A stretch of 42,491 nt of DNA from the NCBI GenBank assembly GCA_029054535.1, contig JAIDFC010000031.1, positions 1 to 42,491 of the forward strand, written 5' to 3'. A program made the position numbers and the translations under genes. Origin of the DNA: Rikenella sp. GTDB taxonomy: Bacteria > Bacteroidota > Bacteroidia > Bacteroidales > Rikenellaceae. Positions 35,058-42,348 of the stretch are shown here, piece after piece (position 1 is the stretch's first letter; each line of letters opens with the position of its first letter). The notes beneath the pieces are model-generated. The model was not told the origin of the DNA, ran no database searches, and saw only the letters and a program-made list of their open reading frames with translations.

Positions 35058-35252
35058 TTTTACCCGGCTCCGGGCAGCCGCGCCAGCGGTTCCGGTGCGT
35101 TGTGGAGCGTCGGTAGCTATGGGTATAGCTGGACATCGTTTACCTCGGATAGCTACTACGGTTATCATCTGGACTTCCGCTATACCCGAATCTACCCGAG
35201 TACTACGACGTATCGTGCGAACGGTTTTCAGTTGCGTTGCCTCCAGGAATAG
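35058..35252 (+). pseudogene. Orphan 3' cassette of a FISUMP-type protein, copy B
   Basis: Sixty-four codons from FYPAPGSRASGSG through SVGSYGYSWTSFTSDSYYGYHLDF to NGFQLRCLQE and TAG. The reading frame stays open upstream to 34926, but those 44 codons are not like a FISUMP N-terminal half and carry no signal peptide, so I treat it as a 3' fragment. The shared TAGGGAGAG follows the coding end. Confidence 0.7.
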
Positions 35253-35280
35253 GGAGAGAGGACGAAGCGGCACTTTTTGT

Positions 35281-35476
35281 TTTACCCGGCTCCGGTCCGC
35301 GTGCCCGCGGTGGGCAGTAGGCCGTGTCTGCTTCAAACAGCGACAATGACGGGTACGACCGGTCGTCGACGATTCCCTTGGGGTAATACCCAACTATCTC
35401 AGCTGCGACATTTTTCTCGCCCGGCAGGCCAGGTTGGAGTGCCCAGCGGCACCGTTGACTCCAGGAATAGGGAGAG
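35281..35476 (+). pseudogene. Decayed FISUMP-like 3' fragment, copy E
   Basis: It begins TTTTACCCGGCTCCGG as copies A and B do and ends CCAGGAATAGGGAGAGG, but the frame is broken and the inner part (CTATCTCAGCTGCGACATTT) is shared with 37702-37721 rather than with the open copies. After the end comes GCCGATCGGC and TTTTGTTGACC; the latter phrase also follows copy A. Confidence 0.5.
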
Positions 35477-35940
35477 GGGCCGATCGGCGTTTTGTTGACC
35501 TGCCGGTTGTACCACTGACCCGACAACAGCCTGCCGATTGCCTTCCGGGCGTTTAGCCGTGTCCGACGCCGGCGGAGAGACCCAAGAGCCTTAGCGAATG
35601 GTGTCCTCCGCTCCGGGCGGCGTCGGACACGCGACTCATTGAGTCGCGGTTTTTCAACCTGCCCAAAGCTGCTTTCGGATCGCAATAATTGCAACAGAAT
35701 TTATTGTGCCTCCTTCGGCCTGTCGCCCATCCCCCCCGAGGCGCAAAGCGCCTGGGCGACGAGGCCGGCGATTCTTCGAATCGCAATAGGCTGAAACGAT
35801 ATTTATTCTTCGCAATGAACCACGCCCAACGGGCGCGCGGGTCGCCGCCACCCCACGCGGCGGGACGCAACTTCTCGCGAGGCTCGATTGCGCCCTTGCT
35901 GGCGGCGACCCAAGCCCAAACCGTAATTGACCGCGCGCCT

Positions 35941-35985
35941 GCGAAATCATTCTCGATAAACTCTCCGTTTATCGAGTGATTTCGC
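35941..35985. repeat. Long hairpin module, best-formed copy
   Basis: GCGAAATCA (35941-35949) pairs with TGATTTCGC (35977-35985), and inside it CTCGATAAAC (35952-35961) with GTTTATCGAG (35967-35976). It is followed by TACTTAGGCGTGGCGCGCG. Four other hairpins with the same plan but other arm sequences stand at 4347-4391, 8047-8089, 36043-36085 and 38410-38453. Confidence 0.7.
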
Positions 35986-36170
35986 TACTTAGGCGTGGCG
36001 CGCGGATTTCTCTTCGAAAACCGTGTCTGTCCGCGCGCTGGCGGAAATCCTGTTCAAAAGCGATTCACGCTTTTGAACGATTTCCTACCCCAGCAGTCGA
36101 GCGCGGAACCATCCGGAAAAGAAACCGTGTCAGACGCGCTCAGGCCGCGCGCCGGCTCGGCCGAAAAACC

Positions 36171-37568
36171 CTACCTATTTCCGAAAACCCGCCGCGCCAA
36201 TTCGTCCACCCGATTGACATAGATCACCTCGATCCCCTTGGTCGCATGGCTCAACGCCTTTCGCGCATAGCCCGAGACCACGATAGTCCGGAACCCGAGC
36301 CGAGCCGCCTCCGAGACCCTTTGTTCCGTTTTGGAGGCCGGGCGCACCTCGCCCGAGAGTCCCACCTCGCCCGCAAAACAGATGTCCGCATCCAACGCAA
36401 TATCCAGCCCCGAGGAGATCACCGCCGCGATGATCGCCAAGTCCAGCCCCGTATCCGCCACCCGAAAACCGCCCGCCAGATTCAGAAAGACATCCTTCGT
36501 CCCGAGCTTGAACCCCAGCCGCTTTTCGAGCACCGCCAACAGCATGTTGAGCCGCTTGTAATCGACCCCCGTCGCCGATCGTTGCGGCGTCCCGTAAGCC
36601 GATGAGCTGACCAGCGCCTGCGTTTCGAGCAGAAACGGCCTCACCCCTTCGATCGTCGCCCCGATGGCGATGCCGCTCAGCGGCTCGTCGTAGTGCGAAA
36701 CGAGGATCTCCGACGGATTGTCAACCTCCCTCAACCCTTCGTTCAACATCTCGAAAACGCCGATCTCGTTCGTCGCCCCGAACCGGTTCTTGATGCTCCG
36801 CAGGATTCGGTAAGCGTTGTTGCTGTCGCCCTCGAACTGGAAGACGACGTCCACGATATGTTCCAGAATCTTCGGTCCGGCGATCGACCCCTCTTTGGTG
36901 ATGTGGCCGATCATCAGCACCGGCACTTTGGTCTCCTTGGCGTACTTGAGCAGCATCGCCGCACACTCGCGCACCTGGCTGACGCTCCCGGGCGACGATT
37001 CGATCCGCTCGGAATAGAGCGTCTGGATCGAGTCGATCACCACCAGCTCCGGAGCCGTCTCGGCCAACTGCGTGATGATGTTTTCGAGCGAGGTCTCGCT
37101 CAGGATCATGCACTGCTCGTTGACCACCCCGAGCCGATCGGCCCTCATTTTGATCTGCTCGGGACTCTCCTCGCCCGAGACGTACACGATCGGTACGCCG
37201 GCCATTCGGACAGCGATCTGCAAAGCCAATGTCGATTTCCCGATCCCCGGTTCGCCCCCCAACAGCACCAGCGAACCCGGCACCAAGCCGCCCCCCAGTA
37301 CCCGATTGACCTCCTCGTTCAGCAGGTCCATCCGCTGAAAGGCGCTCCGTTCGACTTTATGCACCGGAATCGGTCGATTCCGCTCCCCCACTCCGCTCCC
37401 GCCGCCCGACAACCCGAAATAGTTGTTCGTCGTCAGCGGCGAACTCTTGGCCGAAACGATCTCTTCGGTATAGGTGTTCCACTCGCCGCACGCCGGACAT
37501 TTCCCCACCCACTTCGGAGACTCGTTCCCGCAGGCGGTACAATAATAGCTCTTTTTTAACTTCGCCAT
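36171..37568 (-). CDS. radA: DNA repair protein RadA
   Basis: A 465-residue RecA-like ATPase that promotes branch migration in recombination. The N-terminal zinc finger has Cys10, Cys13, Cys24 and Cys27. Walker A is GEPGIGKST at 105-113, the RadA-specific KNRFG motif is in RSIKNRFGATNEIGVFEM, and a Lon-like C-terminal domain follows (GGFRVADTGLDLAIIAAVIS, CFAGEVGLSGEVRP). Length is normal. It stands alone between islands 6 and 7. Confidence 0.96.
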   Translation of the reverse strand: MAKLKKSYYCTACGNESPKWVGKCPACGEWNTYTEEIVSAKSSPLTTNNYFGLSGGGSGVGERNRPIPVHKVERSAFQRMDLLNEEVNRVLGGGLVPGSLVLLGGEPGIGKSTLALQIAVRMAGVPIVYVSGEESPEQIKMRADRLGVVNEQCMILSETSLENIITQLAETAPELVVIDSIQTLYSERIESSPGSVSQVRECAAMLLKYAKETKVPVLMIGHITKEGSIAGPKILEHIVDVVFQFEGDSNNAYRILRSIKNRFGATNEIGVFEMLNEGLREVDNPSEILVSHYDEPLSGIAIGATIEGVRPFLLETQALVSSSAYGTPQRSATGVDYKRLNMLLAVLEKRLGFKLGTKDVFLNLAGGFRVADTGLDLAIIAAVISSGLDIALDADICFAGEVGLSGEVRPASKTEQRVSEAARLGFRTIVVSGYARKALSHATKGIEVIYVNRVDELARRVFGNR

Positions 37569-37599
37569 AGGCTTTGATATCTTTCGATTTAGTCGGTTG

Positions 37600-38700
37600 C
37601 TTTCATCCGTCGGCGGGACGAGGGGTCGGGTCTGCCTGCAACGGCAGCCTCTGCGGATACGGTTGGTCGTTGACGATTCCCTTTGAGGGGGGGTAATACC
37701 CTACTATCTCAGCTGCGACATTTTTCTCGCCCAGTAAACCCGATCGGTGTGCCCAGTCAAAGGCCTCCGGTTCTGGGCCTGCCAGGCCAAAAAGCGATCA
37801 CCGCCACCCCGTTGCGCCTCCTTCGGCCTGTCGCCCATCCCTTTCTCCGAACAAACTCCCGGCTGGAGTGCCCAGCGGCACCGACGAGGCCGGCAACCTT
37901 TCGGGTTGCATTTTTTGAAACACCCCTTCCCGCCGACAACCGCGCCTGCAAGGCGCACGGGACGGCCACCGCCCAACGGCCGGATCCGCAACTTCGTCGG
38001 CGCTCGTTGCTTCCCTTGCTGGCGGCGACCCGTTTTTCAATTCGCCATAAACCACGATCGCAGACCACGCGCCGGACATTTTCCTAAGCGTAATAAACCG
38101 CGACCTCTGGTCGCGCGGGCCGAACGCCTCCCACTCGGGAGGCCCGCAATTATGCCGCTTGCGCGTCAAAGATTGCGGCCGCTCCCGGGCGTTCGACCCG
38201 GAGCCACTCGAAAATTGGGTTTGCTCAAAAAGGTTCTGCCGTCGCCTACTGAAATCCTCTACGATCTCCCTAGTCGGGCCGAAGCCACCCCCGGCGGAGG
38301 GCCGCGTTCCTCGCTTGCTCGGGCGACCGCTCCGCTGGCTCCGGCCCTTTTTGATTTCAAAACGTCTTTGCCCGCGCGCTGGCGGAAAACGTTCTCTGCT
38401 CGCGCGCCAGGCGATTCATTCGGATTCGGCTTACGCCGAACCGTTGAATCGCCTCCTTTGGCGTGGCGCGCGAAACCTACCAAAAGCGAAACCGTGTCAG
38501 ACGCGCTCAGGCCGCGCTGCCCCGCGTGCCCGCGGCGGGCGGGCAATGCTCCGCATTGCTTGGGCCATCCGGCAGTGAAAGCAATGCCCAAAGAGAAAAC
38601 CCAACAAAAGATGCGGCGTATCGCTATAACAACAGTTTCTGACCGCGCCAAGACTGCAAAAACGAAAAAAACGCCGGAGCGGTAGAAACCGGTCAAACCG
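37600..38700. repeat. Intergenic hairpin-repeat island 7
   Basis: A 1.1 kb mosaic without an intact gene. It opens with a badly decayed FISUMP-like piece (37610-37740, sharing TATCTCAGCTGCGACATTTT with copy E). Hairpins follow: GCAACC-TTTCG-GGTTGC (37893-37909), GCGCCT-GCA-AGGCGC (37942-37956), GCGACC-TCT-GGTCGC (38100-38114), and the long hairpin 38410-38453 (GGCGATTCA/TGAATCGCC). Sequence 38140-38280 matches the complement of 8220-8360 and of 1-60. The open frame 37747-38685 runs through these hairpins and has no protein features. Confidence 0.75.
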
Positions 38701-38715
38701 CCAATCCCTAATATT

Positions 38716-39858
38716 CTACGCCTTGAATTTGCGGAAAGTGGCCACCGCCAGGAAACCCATGACGATCGCAAAGCAAGCGAGCGCGACCCAATGCAGGCCG
38801 AGATCGGCCGCCGTACTCCCCTTGACCAGGATCATTTTGACCGCCGCGATGAGATGGGCTAACGGATTGACGACATTGATCCGTTGCGCCCAGAGGGGCA
38901 TGCTTTCGACCGGCGTAAAGAGTCCGCTCATCAGGACAAGAATCATGATGAGAAAGAAAGCCGGAAAAATCGTTTGCCCCTGCGTTTCGGAGAAGTTGGC
39001 GATGACGAATCCCAAGAAAAGAACCCCCGCCAAATAGAGCGCCACGATACCGTACAGTACGCCGACGCTCCCCAGCAACGGCACCGCATAGACCGTCCGG
39101 GCAATCACCAGTCCGACGGTGAACTGCACGAACCCGATCACAATGAACGGAATCATCTTGGCCAGCATATAGCGCGTTCTGCTCATCGGCGTAACATTGA
39201 GTTGTTCGATCGTACCGTACTCCTTTTCCCGGACGGCGTTGGAGGCCATCATCGAGAGCCCGACCACCGTAAGCAGCATAGCCAGAATCCCCGGCACAAT
39301 GACCGTTTTGTAGTTGAATCTCGGGTTGTACCACTCCTGGACGACCGTTTCGATCCGTACGGGCGGTCTCCCCGTAGTTTCATCGGTCGACGCAGCAGCG
39401 GGCAGCAACCGTTCGGCCACCAGTTCAACCCGGAACTCCCCGGCGATCGAATTGAGATATCCGGCCGCCACCCCTGCGCTAAGACCGTCGATCGCCGAAA
39501 TATGGACCGATATTTCGGGTCCTTGTCCCATGACCCAGTCTCGCTCGAATCGGTCCGGGATTTCGACGATAGCGTCCACCTGCCCCTGTTCGATCATCCG
39601 TTCGGCCTCGGCCCACGAAGCCGCCGCCGCGGTCGTCGAGAAATAGCCTCCGGCCTGAATCTTGGTCAGCAACCGACGGCTGAATGAACTCCCGTCGCGA
39701 TCGATCACCGCCAGGCGGAAGTTTTCGAGGTCGTAGTCGGCAGCCAGCGGCAGCACCAACAGCTGGAAAATCGGGATCAGAATCACCACCCGCAACAGGA
39801 ACTTGTCGCGGAAGATCTGTAGAAACTCTTTTTTGAGCAGTATGGCGAGTTTGCGCAT
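38716..39858 (-). CDS. ABC-2 type transporter permease
   Basis: A 380-residue inner-membrane permease of the YhhJ/YadH-like ABC-2 family. One helix lies at about 18-38 (FLLRVVILIPIFQLLVLPLA), then comes a periplasmic domain of about 150 residues, and five helices occupy the C-terminal half, with the family motif REKEYGTIEQLNVTPMS. Partners (ATPase, HlyD-like adaptor) would be expected beside it but none is here, so it may be the last part of a scattered system. The start at 39858 is supported by MRKLAILLKKEF and a TACTTTTG promoter about 55 bases upstream. Confidence 0.86.
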   Translation of the reverse strand: MRKLAILLKKEFLQIFRDKFLLRVVILIPIFQLLVLPLAADYDLENFRLAVIDRDGSSFSRRLLTKIQAGGYFSTTAAAASWAEAERMIEQGQVDAIVEIPDRFERDWVMGQGPEISVHISAIDGLSAGVAAGYLNSIAGEFRVELVAERLLPAAASTDETTGRPPVRIETVVQEWYNPRFNYKTVIVPGILAMLLTVVGLSMMASNAVREKEYGTIEQLNVTPMSRTRYMLAKMIPFIVIGFVQFTVGLVIARTVYAVPLLGSVGVLYGIVALYLAGVLFLGFVIANFSETQGQTIFPAFFLIMILVLMSGLFTPVESMPLWAQRINVVNPLAHLIAAVKMILVKGSTAADLGLHWVALACFAIVMGFLAVATFRKFKA

Positions 39859-39911
39859 CGGAAAAGCCGGTTGAGCGGATTTACACTTTCGGAATAATAA
39901 AGCTCTTCCTA

Positions 39912-39919
39912 CAAAAGTA
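39912..39919 (-). promoter_or_regulatory. Promoter of the ABC permease (TACTTTTG)
   Basis: This TAnnTTTG match on the minus strand lies 53 bases before the permease ATG. With a spacer of 18 it is preceded by TTTTCC, part of the dyad at 39925-39943. Confidence 0.55.
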
Positions 39920-39924
39920 CGCTT

Positions 39925-39943
39925 TTTTCCGTACCTCGGAAAA
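39925..39943. promoter_or_regulatory. Dyad shared by divergent promoters
   Basis: TTTTCCG and its complement CGGAAAA flank TACCT. Each arm sits at the -33 position of one of the two divergent promoters (39912-39919 minus, 39949-39956 plus). It could be an operator or just two facing -33 elements. Confidence 0.4.
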
Positions 39944-39948
39944 CATCG

Positions 39949-39956
39949 TACCTTTG
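39949..39956 (+). promoter_or_regulatory. Promoter of the rod-shaped RNA and LTA-synthase-like gene (TACCTTTG)
   Basis: An exact TAnnTTTG match with a T-rich -33 region. Transcription would begin near 39962 and read through the structured RNA at 40025-40194 towards the gene at 40215. Confidence 0.6.
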
Positions 39957-40024
39957 TCGGTGAAACAACCGAGCGAATAAGATCGAAAAAATTTAAGACA
40001 ACATAACGAAAAACCATACTACGT

Positions 40025-40194
40025 AGCTTCAGGTTCCGCACTTGAAAACTAAGAGACTTCACGGCCGCGGGAACAGAAAGCCACATGCTTGTATTGTATC
40101 TGACCAAGAACCATCAATACGGCATGAGGGCTTCTGTCCGCGGCCGGGTTTCTCTTAGTACCTCAAGTGCAGGCAGTCGTCCCTCATGCTTTTT
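40025..40194 (+). ncRNA. Rod-shaped structured RNA, possibly 6S RNA
   Basis: The stretch folds into one long rod. GCACTTGA (40038-40045) pairs with TCAAGTGC (40163-40170); ACTAAGAGA (40048-40056) with TCTCTTAGT (40151-40159); after a small internal bubble, CGGCCGCGG (40062-40070) with CCGCGGCCG (40138-40146); ACAGAAAGCC (40073-40082) with GGCTTCTGT (40129-40137, one bulge); CATGC (40084-40088) with GCATG; and GTATTG with CAATAC at the tip. A closing stem, a central bubble and a long upper stem are the plan of 6S RNA, which binds the RNA polymerase holoenzyme. GCATGAGGG (40122-40130) can instead pair with CCCTCATGC (40181-40189) before TTTTT, a possible terminator. It may also be a leader of the downstream gene. 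Confidence 0.5.
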
Positions 40195-40214
40195 CACCAT
40201 CGAAAGCCTCTGAG

Positions 40215-42224
40215 ATGACAACCCATGAACGACTGCGACCCTGGTTGCACAACAGCCCGACCGTCCTGGTGTGGCGGCTGGCGATCGTGTACGTATTGTT
40301 ATTCGTGTTGCGCGCGATTTTCTACCTCGCGAACACCGACACCCTCGGCCCTTTGAGCCGGGGCGAGATCCCGGCCCTCGTGCGCGGCGGGATACTGTTC
40401 GACACCGCCAACATCTGTTACTGTTATTGTCTGTTCGTGGTGCTGTCGTTGCTACCCTTTCGGATTCGAGAGAGGGCGTGGTACCAGCGAATGCTGTTTT
40501 GGATGTGGATCGTCGTAGCCGGCGTGATCGTGTCGATGAACCTGGCCGACACCGTCTACTTCCACTACGCCAAGAAGCGGATCACCGTCGACGAACTGCA
40601 CTTCGCCGACAACGACAACACCGGACATATCCTGTGGCGGGCCGCGGGCGAGAACTGGTACCTGATTTTGGTAGGCGCAGTGCTGGTTTGGGGAGCAGCG
40701 TGGCTCTACCGGCGGGTGAAACCCGCGCCGAGCAGGATCCGCAATCCGTGGGTGTTCGGCGGGGTGTACGGTGCTCTGACCCTCGTGTCCGGGGTGCTGC
40801 TCGTGGGCGGCATGCGAGGCGGGCTGAGCCACGCCATCCGGCCTATCGCGATGAGCCAGGCCGCACAGTTCGCCGCCTCGCCCGCCAAGGCGTCGGCCGT
40901 GCTCAGCAACCCGTTCTGCTTGCTGCGGACGATGAGCAATCGGAAGATCAGCTACGTGAAGTACTTCGCCGACAGCGCGGAGCTGGCCGCACGGTTTTCG
41001 CCCTACCACTACCCTGTTCCCGATAGTTTGCGTCATGCGCGGTTCGGGAGCCAGCACGGGAAGAATATTCTGATTTTCGTCCTGGAGAGCTTCAGCTACG
41101 AACATTCGGCTTACCTCAACCCCGAATTGTACAAAGGCGAGGTCAGCTACACCCCTTTCCTCGACTCCTTAATGCGAGAAGGTTACCTCTTCCGCCGCGG
41201 CTATGCCAACGGGCGGAAGTCGATCGACGCGCTGCCGTCGGTGTTGAGTTCGATTCCGTCGTTCAAAACGCCGTTCGTCATCACGCCCCAGTCGCTGGGC
41301 GAGACCCGAGGCCTGGGACGGCTGTTGGGCGAAGAGGGATACTCGACCTGGTTTTTCAACGGGTCGGAGAATAAATCGATGGGATTCGTGGCCTATGCCA
41401 AGCTGTCCGGGGTGGAGAACGCCCGCACCCGCGAAAACTACGAAGCACGGATGGGGCGGCAGGATTACGACGGCTACTGGGGGATCTGGGACGGTCCTTT
41501 CATGCAATACATGGCCCGCGAACTGGACGAGGCGCCGAAACCGTTCTTCGCGACGATCTTCACCCTCTCGTCCCACCACCCGTTCGTGGTGCCGGAGGAG
41601 TACGAAGCGATCTTGCCCGAGGGACGGACCAAGGTGCAACGACCGGTGGCTTATACGGACCGTTCGTTGCGCGACTTTTTCGACTATGCACGGCGGCAGC
41701 CGTGGTACGACAACACGCTCTTCGTCTTCACGGCCGACCACGTGTCGAGCGAGGTCTACGGCGAGGAGTCGAAGACCCCGACCGGCAATTCGCACATCGT
41801 TTTCTTTATGTACGCCCCCGACGGTTCGCTGCGGGGCGACGATCCGCACACCGCGCAGCAGATCGACCTGATGCCGACCCTGCTGGGGCTGACCGGCTAC
41901 GAAAAACCCTTCTTCGCCTACGGACAGGACATTTTCGAGGTGCGCGCCGACTCGACCCGGGCCGCTACGGAGGGATTCGCGATCAACTACGTGAACGAAG
42001 CGTTCCAGTGGATCACCGACTCGACGGCGATGTTCTTCGACGAACACGACGTAACCCACCTGTTCGACCTGCACCGCGACCCGTTGGAGCAACACAACCT
42101 CATCGAACGAGGCGTGCGTCCCGATCCGGCGCAGGTAGAGCGGCTCAAGGCGCTGCTTCAGACCTACTACGAACACTTGGAACGGAGCGACTTCACGGTT
42201 CGCCCGGAGGCCGAAAAACGATGA
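40215..42224 (+). CDS. LTA-synthase-like sulfatase-fold phosphoglycerol transferase
   Basis: A 669-residue membrane protein. Five helices fill the first 205 residues; a periplasmic alkaline-phosphatase/sulfatase-fold domain follows. Its active site shows FVLESFS with metal ligand Glu291, NGRKSIDALPS with Ser336 where Gram-positive LtaS has Thr, FTLSSHHPF, and FTADHVSSE. Relatives move phosphoglycerol or phosphoethanolamine onto glycans or lipids. The ATG at 40215 (MTTHERLRPW) is preferred to one 16 codons upstream, which lies within the structured RNA. A strong terminator follows. Confidence 0.88.
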   Translation: MTTHERLRPWLHNSPTVLVWRLAIVYVLLFVLRAIFYLANTDTLGPLSRGEIPALVRGGILFDTANICYCYCLFVVLSLLPFRIRERAWYQRMLFWMWIVVAGVIVSMNLADTVYFHYAKKRITVDELHFADNDNTGHILWRAAGENWYLILVGAVLVWGAAWLYRRVKPAPSRIRNPWVFGGVYGALTLVSGVLLVGGMRGGLSHAIRPIAMSQAAQFAASPAKASAVLSNPFCLLRTMSNRKISYVKYFADSAELAARFSPYHYPVPDSLRHARFGSQHGKNILIFVLESFSYEHSAYLNPELYKGEVSYTPFLDSLMREGYLFRRGYANGRKSIDALPSVLSSIPSFKTPFVITPQSLGETRGLGRLLGEEGYSTWFFNGSENKSMGFVAYAKLSGVENARTRENYEARMGRQDYDGYWGIWDGPFMQYMARELDEAPKPFFATIFTLSSHHPFVVPEEYEAILPEGRTKVQRPVAYTDRSLRDFFDYARRQPWYDNTLFVFTADHVSSEVYGEESKTPTGNSHIVFFMYAPDGSLRGDDPHTAQQIDLMPTLLGLTGYEKPFFAYGQDIFEVRADSTRAATEGFAINYVNEAFQWITDSTAMFFDEHDVTHLFDLHRDPLEQHNLIERGVRPDPAQVERLKALLQTYYEHLERSDFTVRPEAEKR

Positions 42225-42232
42225 TCCCGGCG

Positions 42233-42279
42233 GGCCGGACGTAACGCAAGCTACGTCCGGCCGTTCTCTCTCTTTTTTC
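42233..42279 (+). terminator. Rho-independent terminator
   Basis: GGCCGGACGTA (42233-42243) pairs exactly with TACGTCCGGCC (42252-42262), loop ACGCAAGC, followed by a T-run at 42273-42278. Confidence 0.85.
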
Positions 42280-42291
42280 ATCGGAATATAC

Positions 42292-42299
42292 TACCTTTG
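42292..42299 (+). promoter_or_regulatory. TACCTTTG promoter of the terminal glycosyltransferase gene
   Basis: An exact TAnnTTTG element 49 bases before the ATG at 42349, with a T-run about 15-20 bases upstream. Confidence 0.6.
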
Positions 42300-42348
42300 C
42301 GACAAAATCCGTCGGGCGATCCAGCCCGACGCATCGATTCGCGTCGCC

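Larger units (their letters stand above)
34908..36170. repeat. Intergenic hairpin-repeat island 6
   Basis: This 1.26 kb gap holds two FISUMP-like fragments (35058-35252, 35281-35476), then the stem CGCGACTCA/TGAGTCGCG (35630-35648) followed by GTTTTT, the hairpin AGGCGC-AAA-GCGCCT near 35741-35755, GCGATTC-TTC-GAATCGC (35768-35784), GCCC-AAC-GGGC (35824-35834), and two long hairpins at 35941-35985 and 36043-36085. The phrase GAAACCGTGTCAGACGCGCT at 36120-36139 recurs at 38487. No intact gene is present. The hairpin order runs towards the 3' end of radA. Confidence 0.75.

Noticed and set aside
34926..35252. A complete small FISUMP gene beginning at 34926
   Set aside because: The first 44 codons have no signal peptide or FISUMP N-terminal motifs and consist of island sequence; only the last 64 codons match the domain.
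31560..36170. A diversity-generating retroelement located in this window
   Set aside because: Lectin-fold 3' ends followed by hairpins fit the target side, but no reverse transcriptase, template repeat or accessory protein gene is present here.
37747..38685. A 312-codon open frame in island 7, with others such as 8370-8840, 4653-5021 and 32054-32506
   Set aside because: They run through inverted-repeat modules that recur elsewhere in other frames and orientations, so they are by-products of GC-rich repeats, not genes.
40167..40214. Start of the LTA-synthase-like protein at 40167
   Set aside because: It would begin inside the structured RNA; the ATG at 40215 begins just ahead of the conserved first membrane helix.
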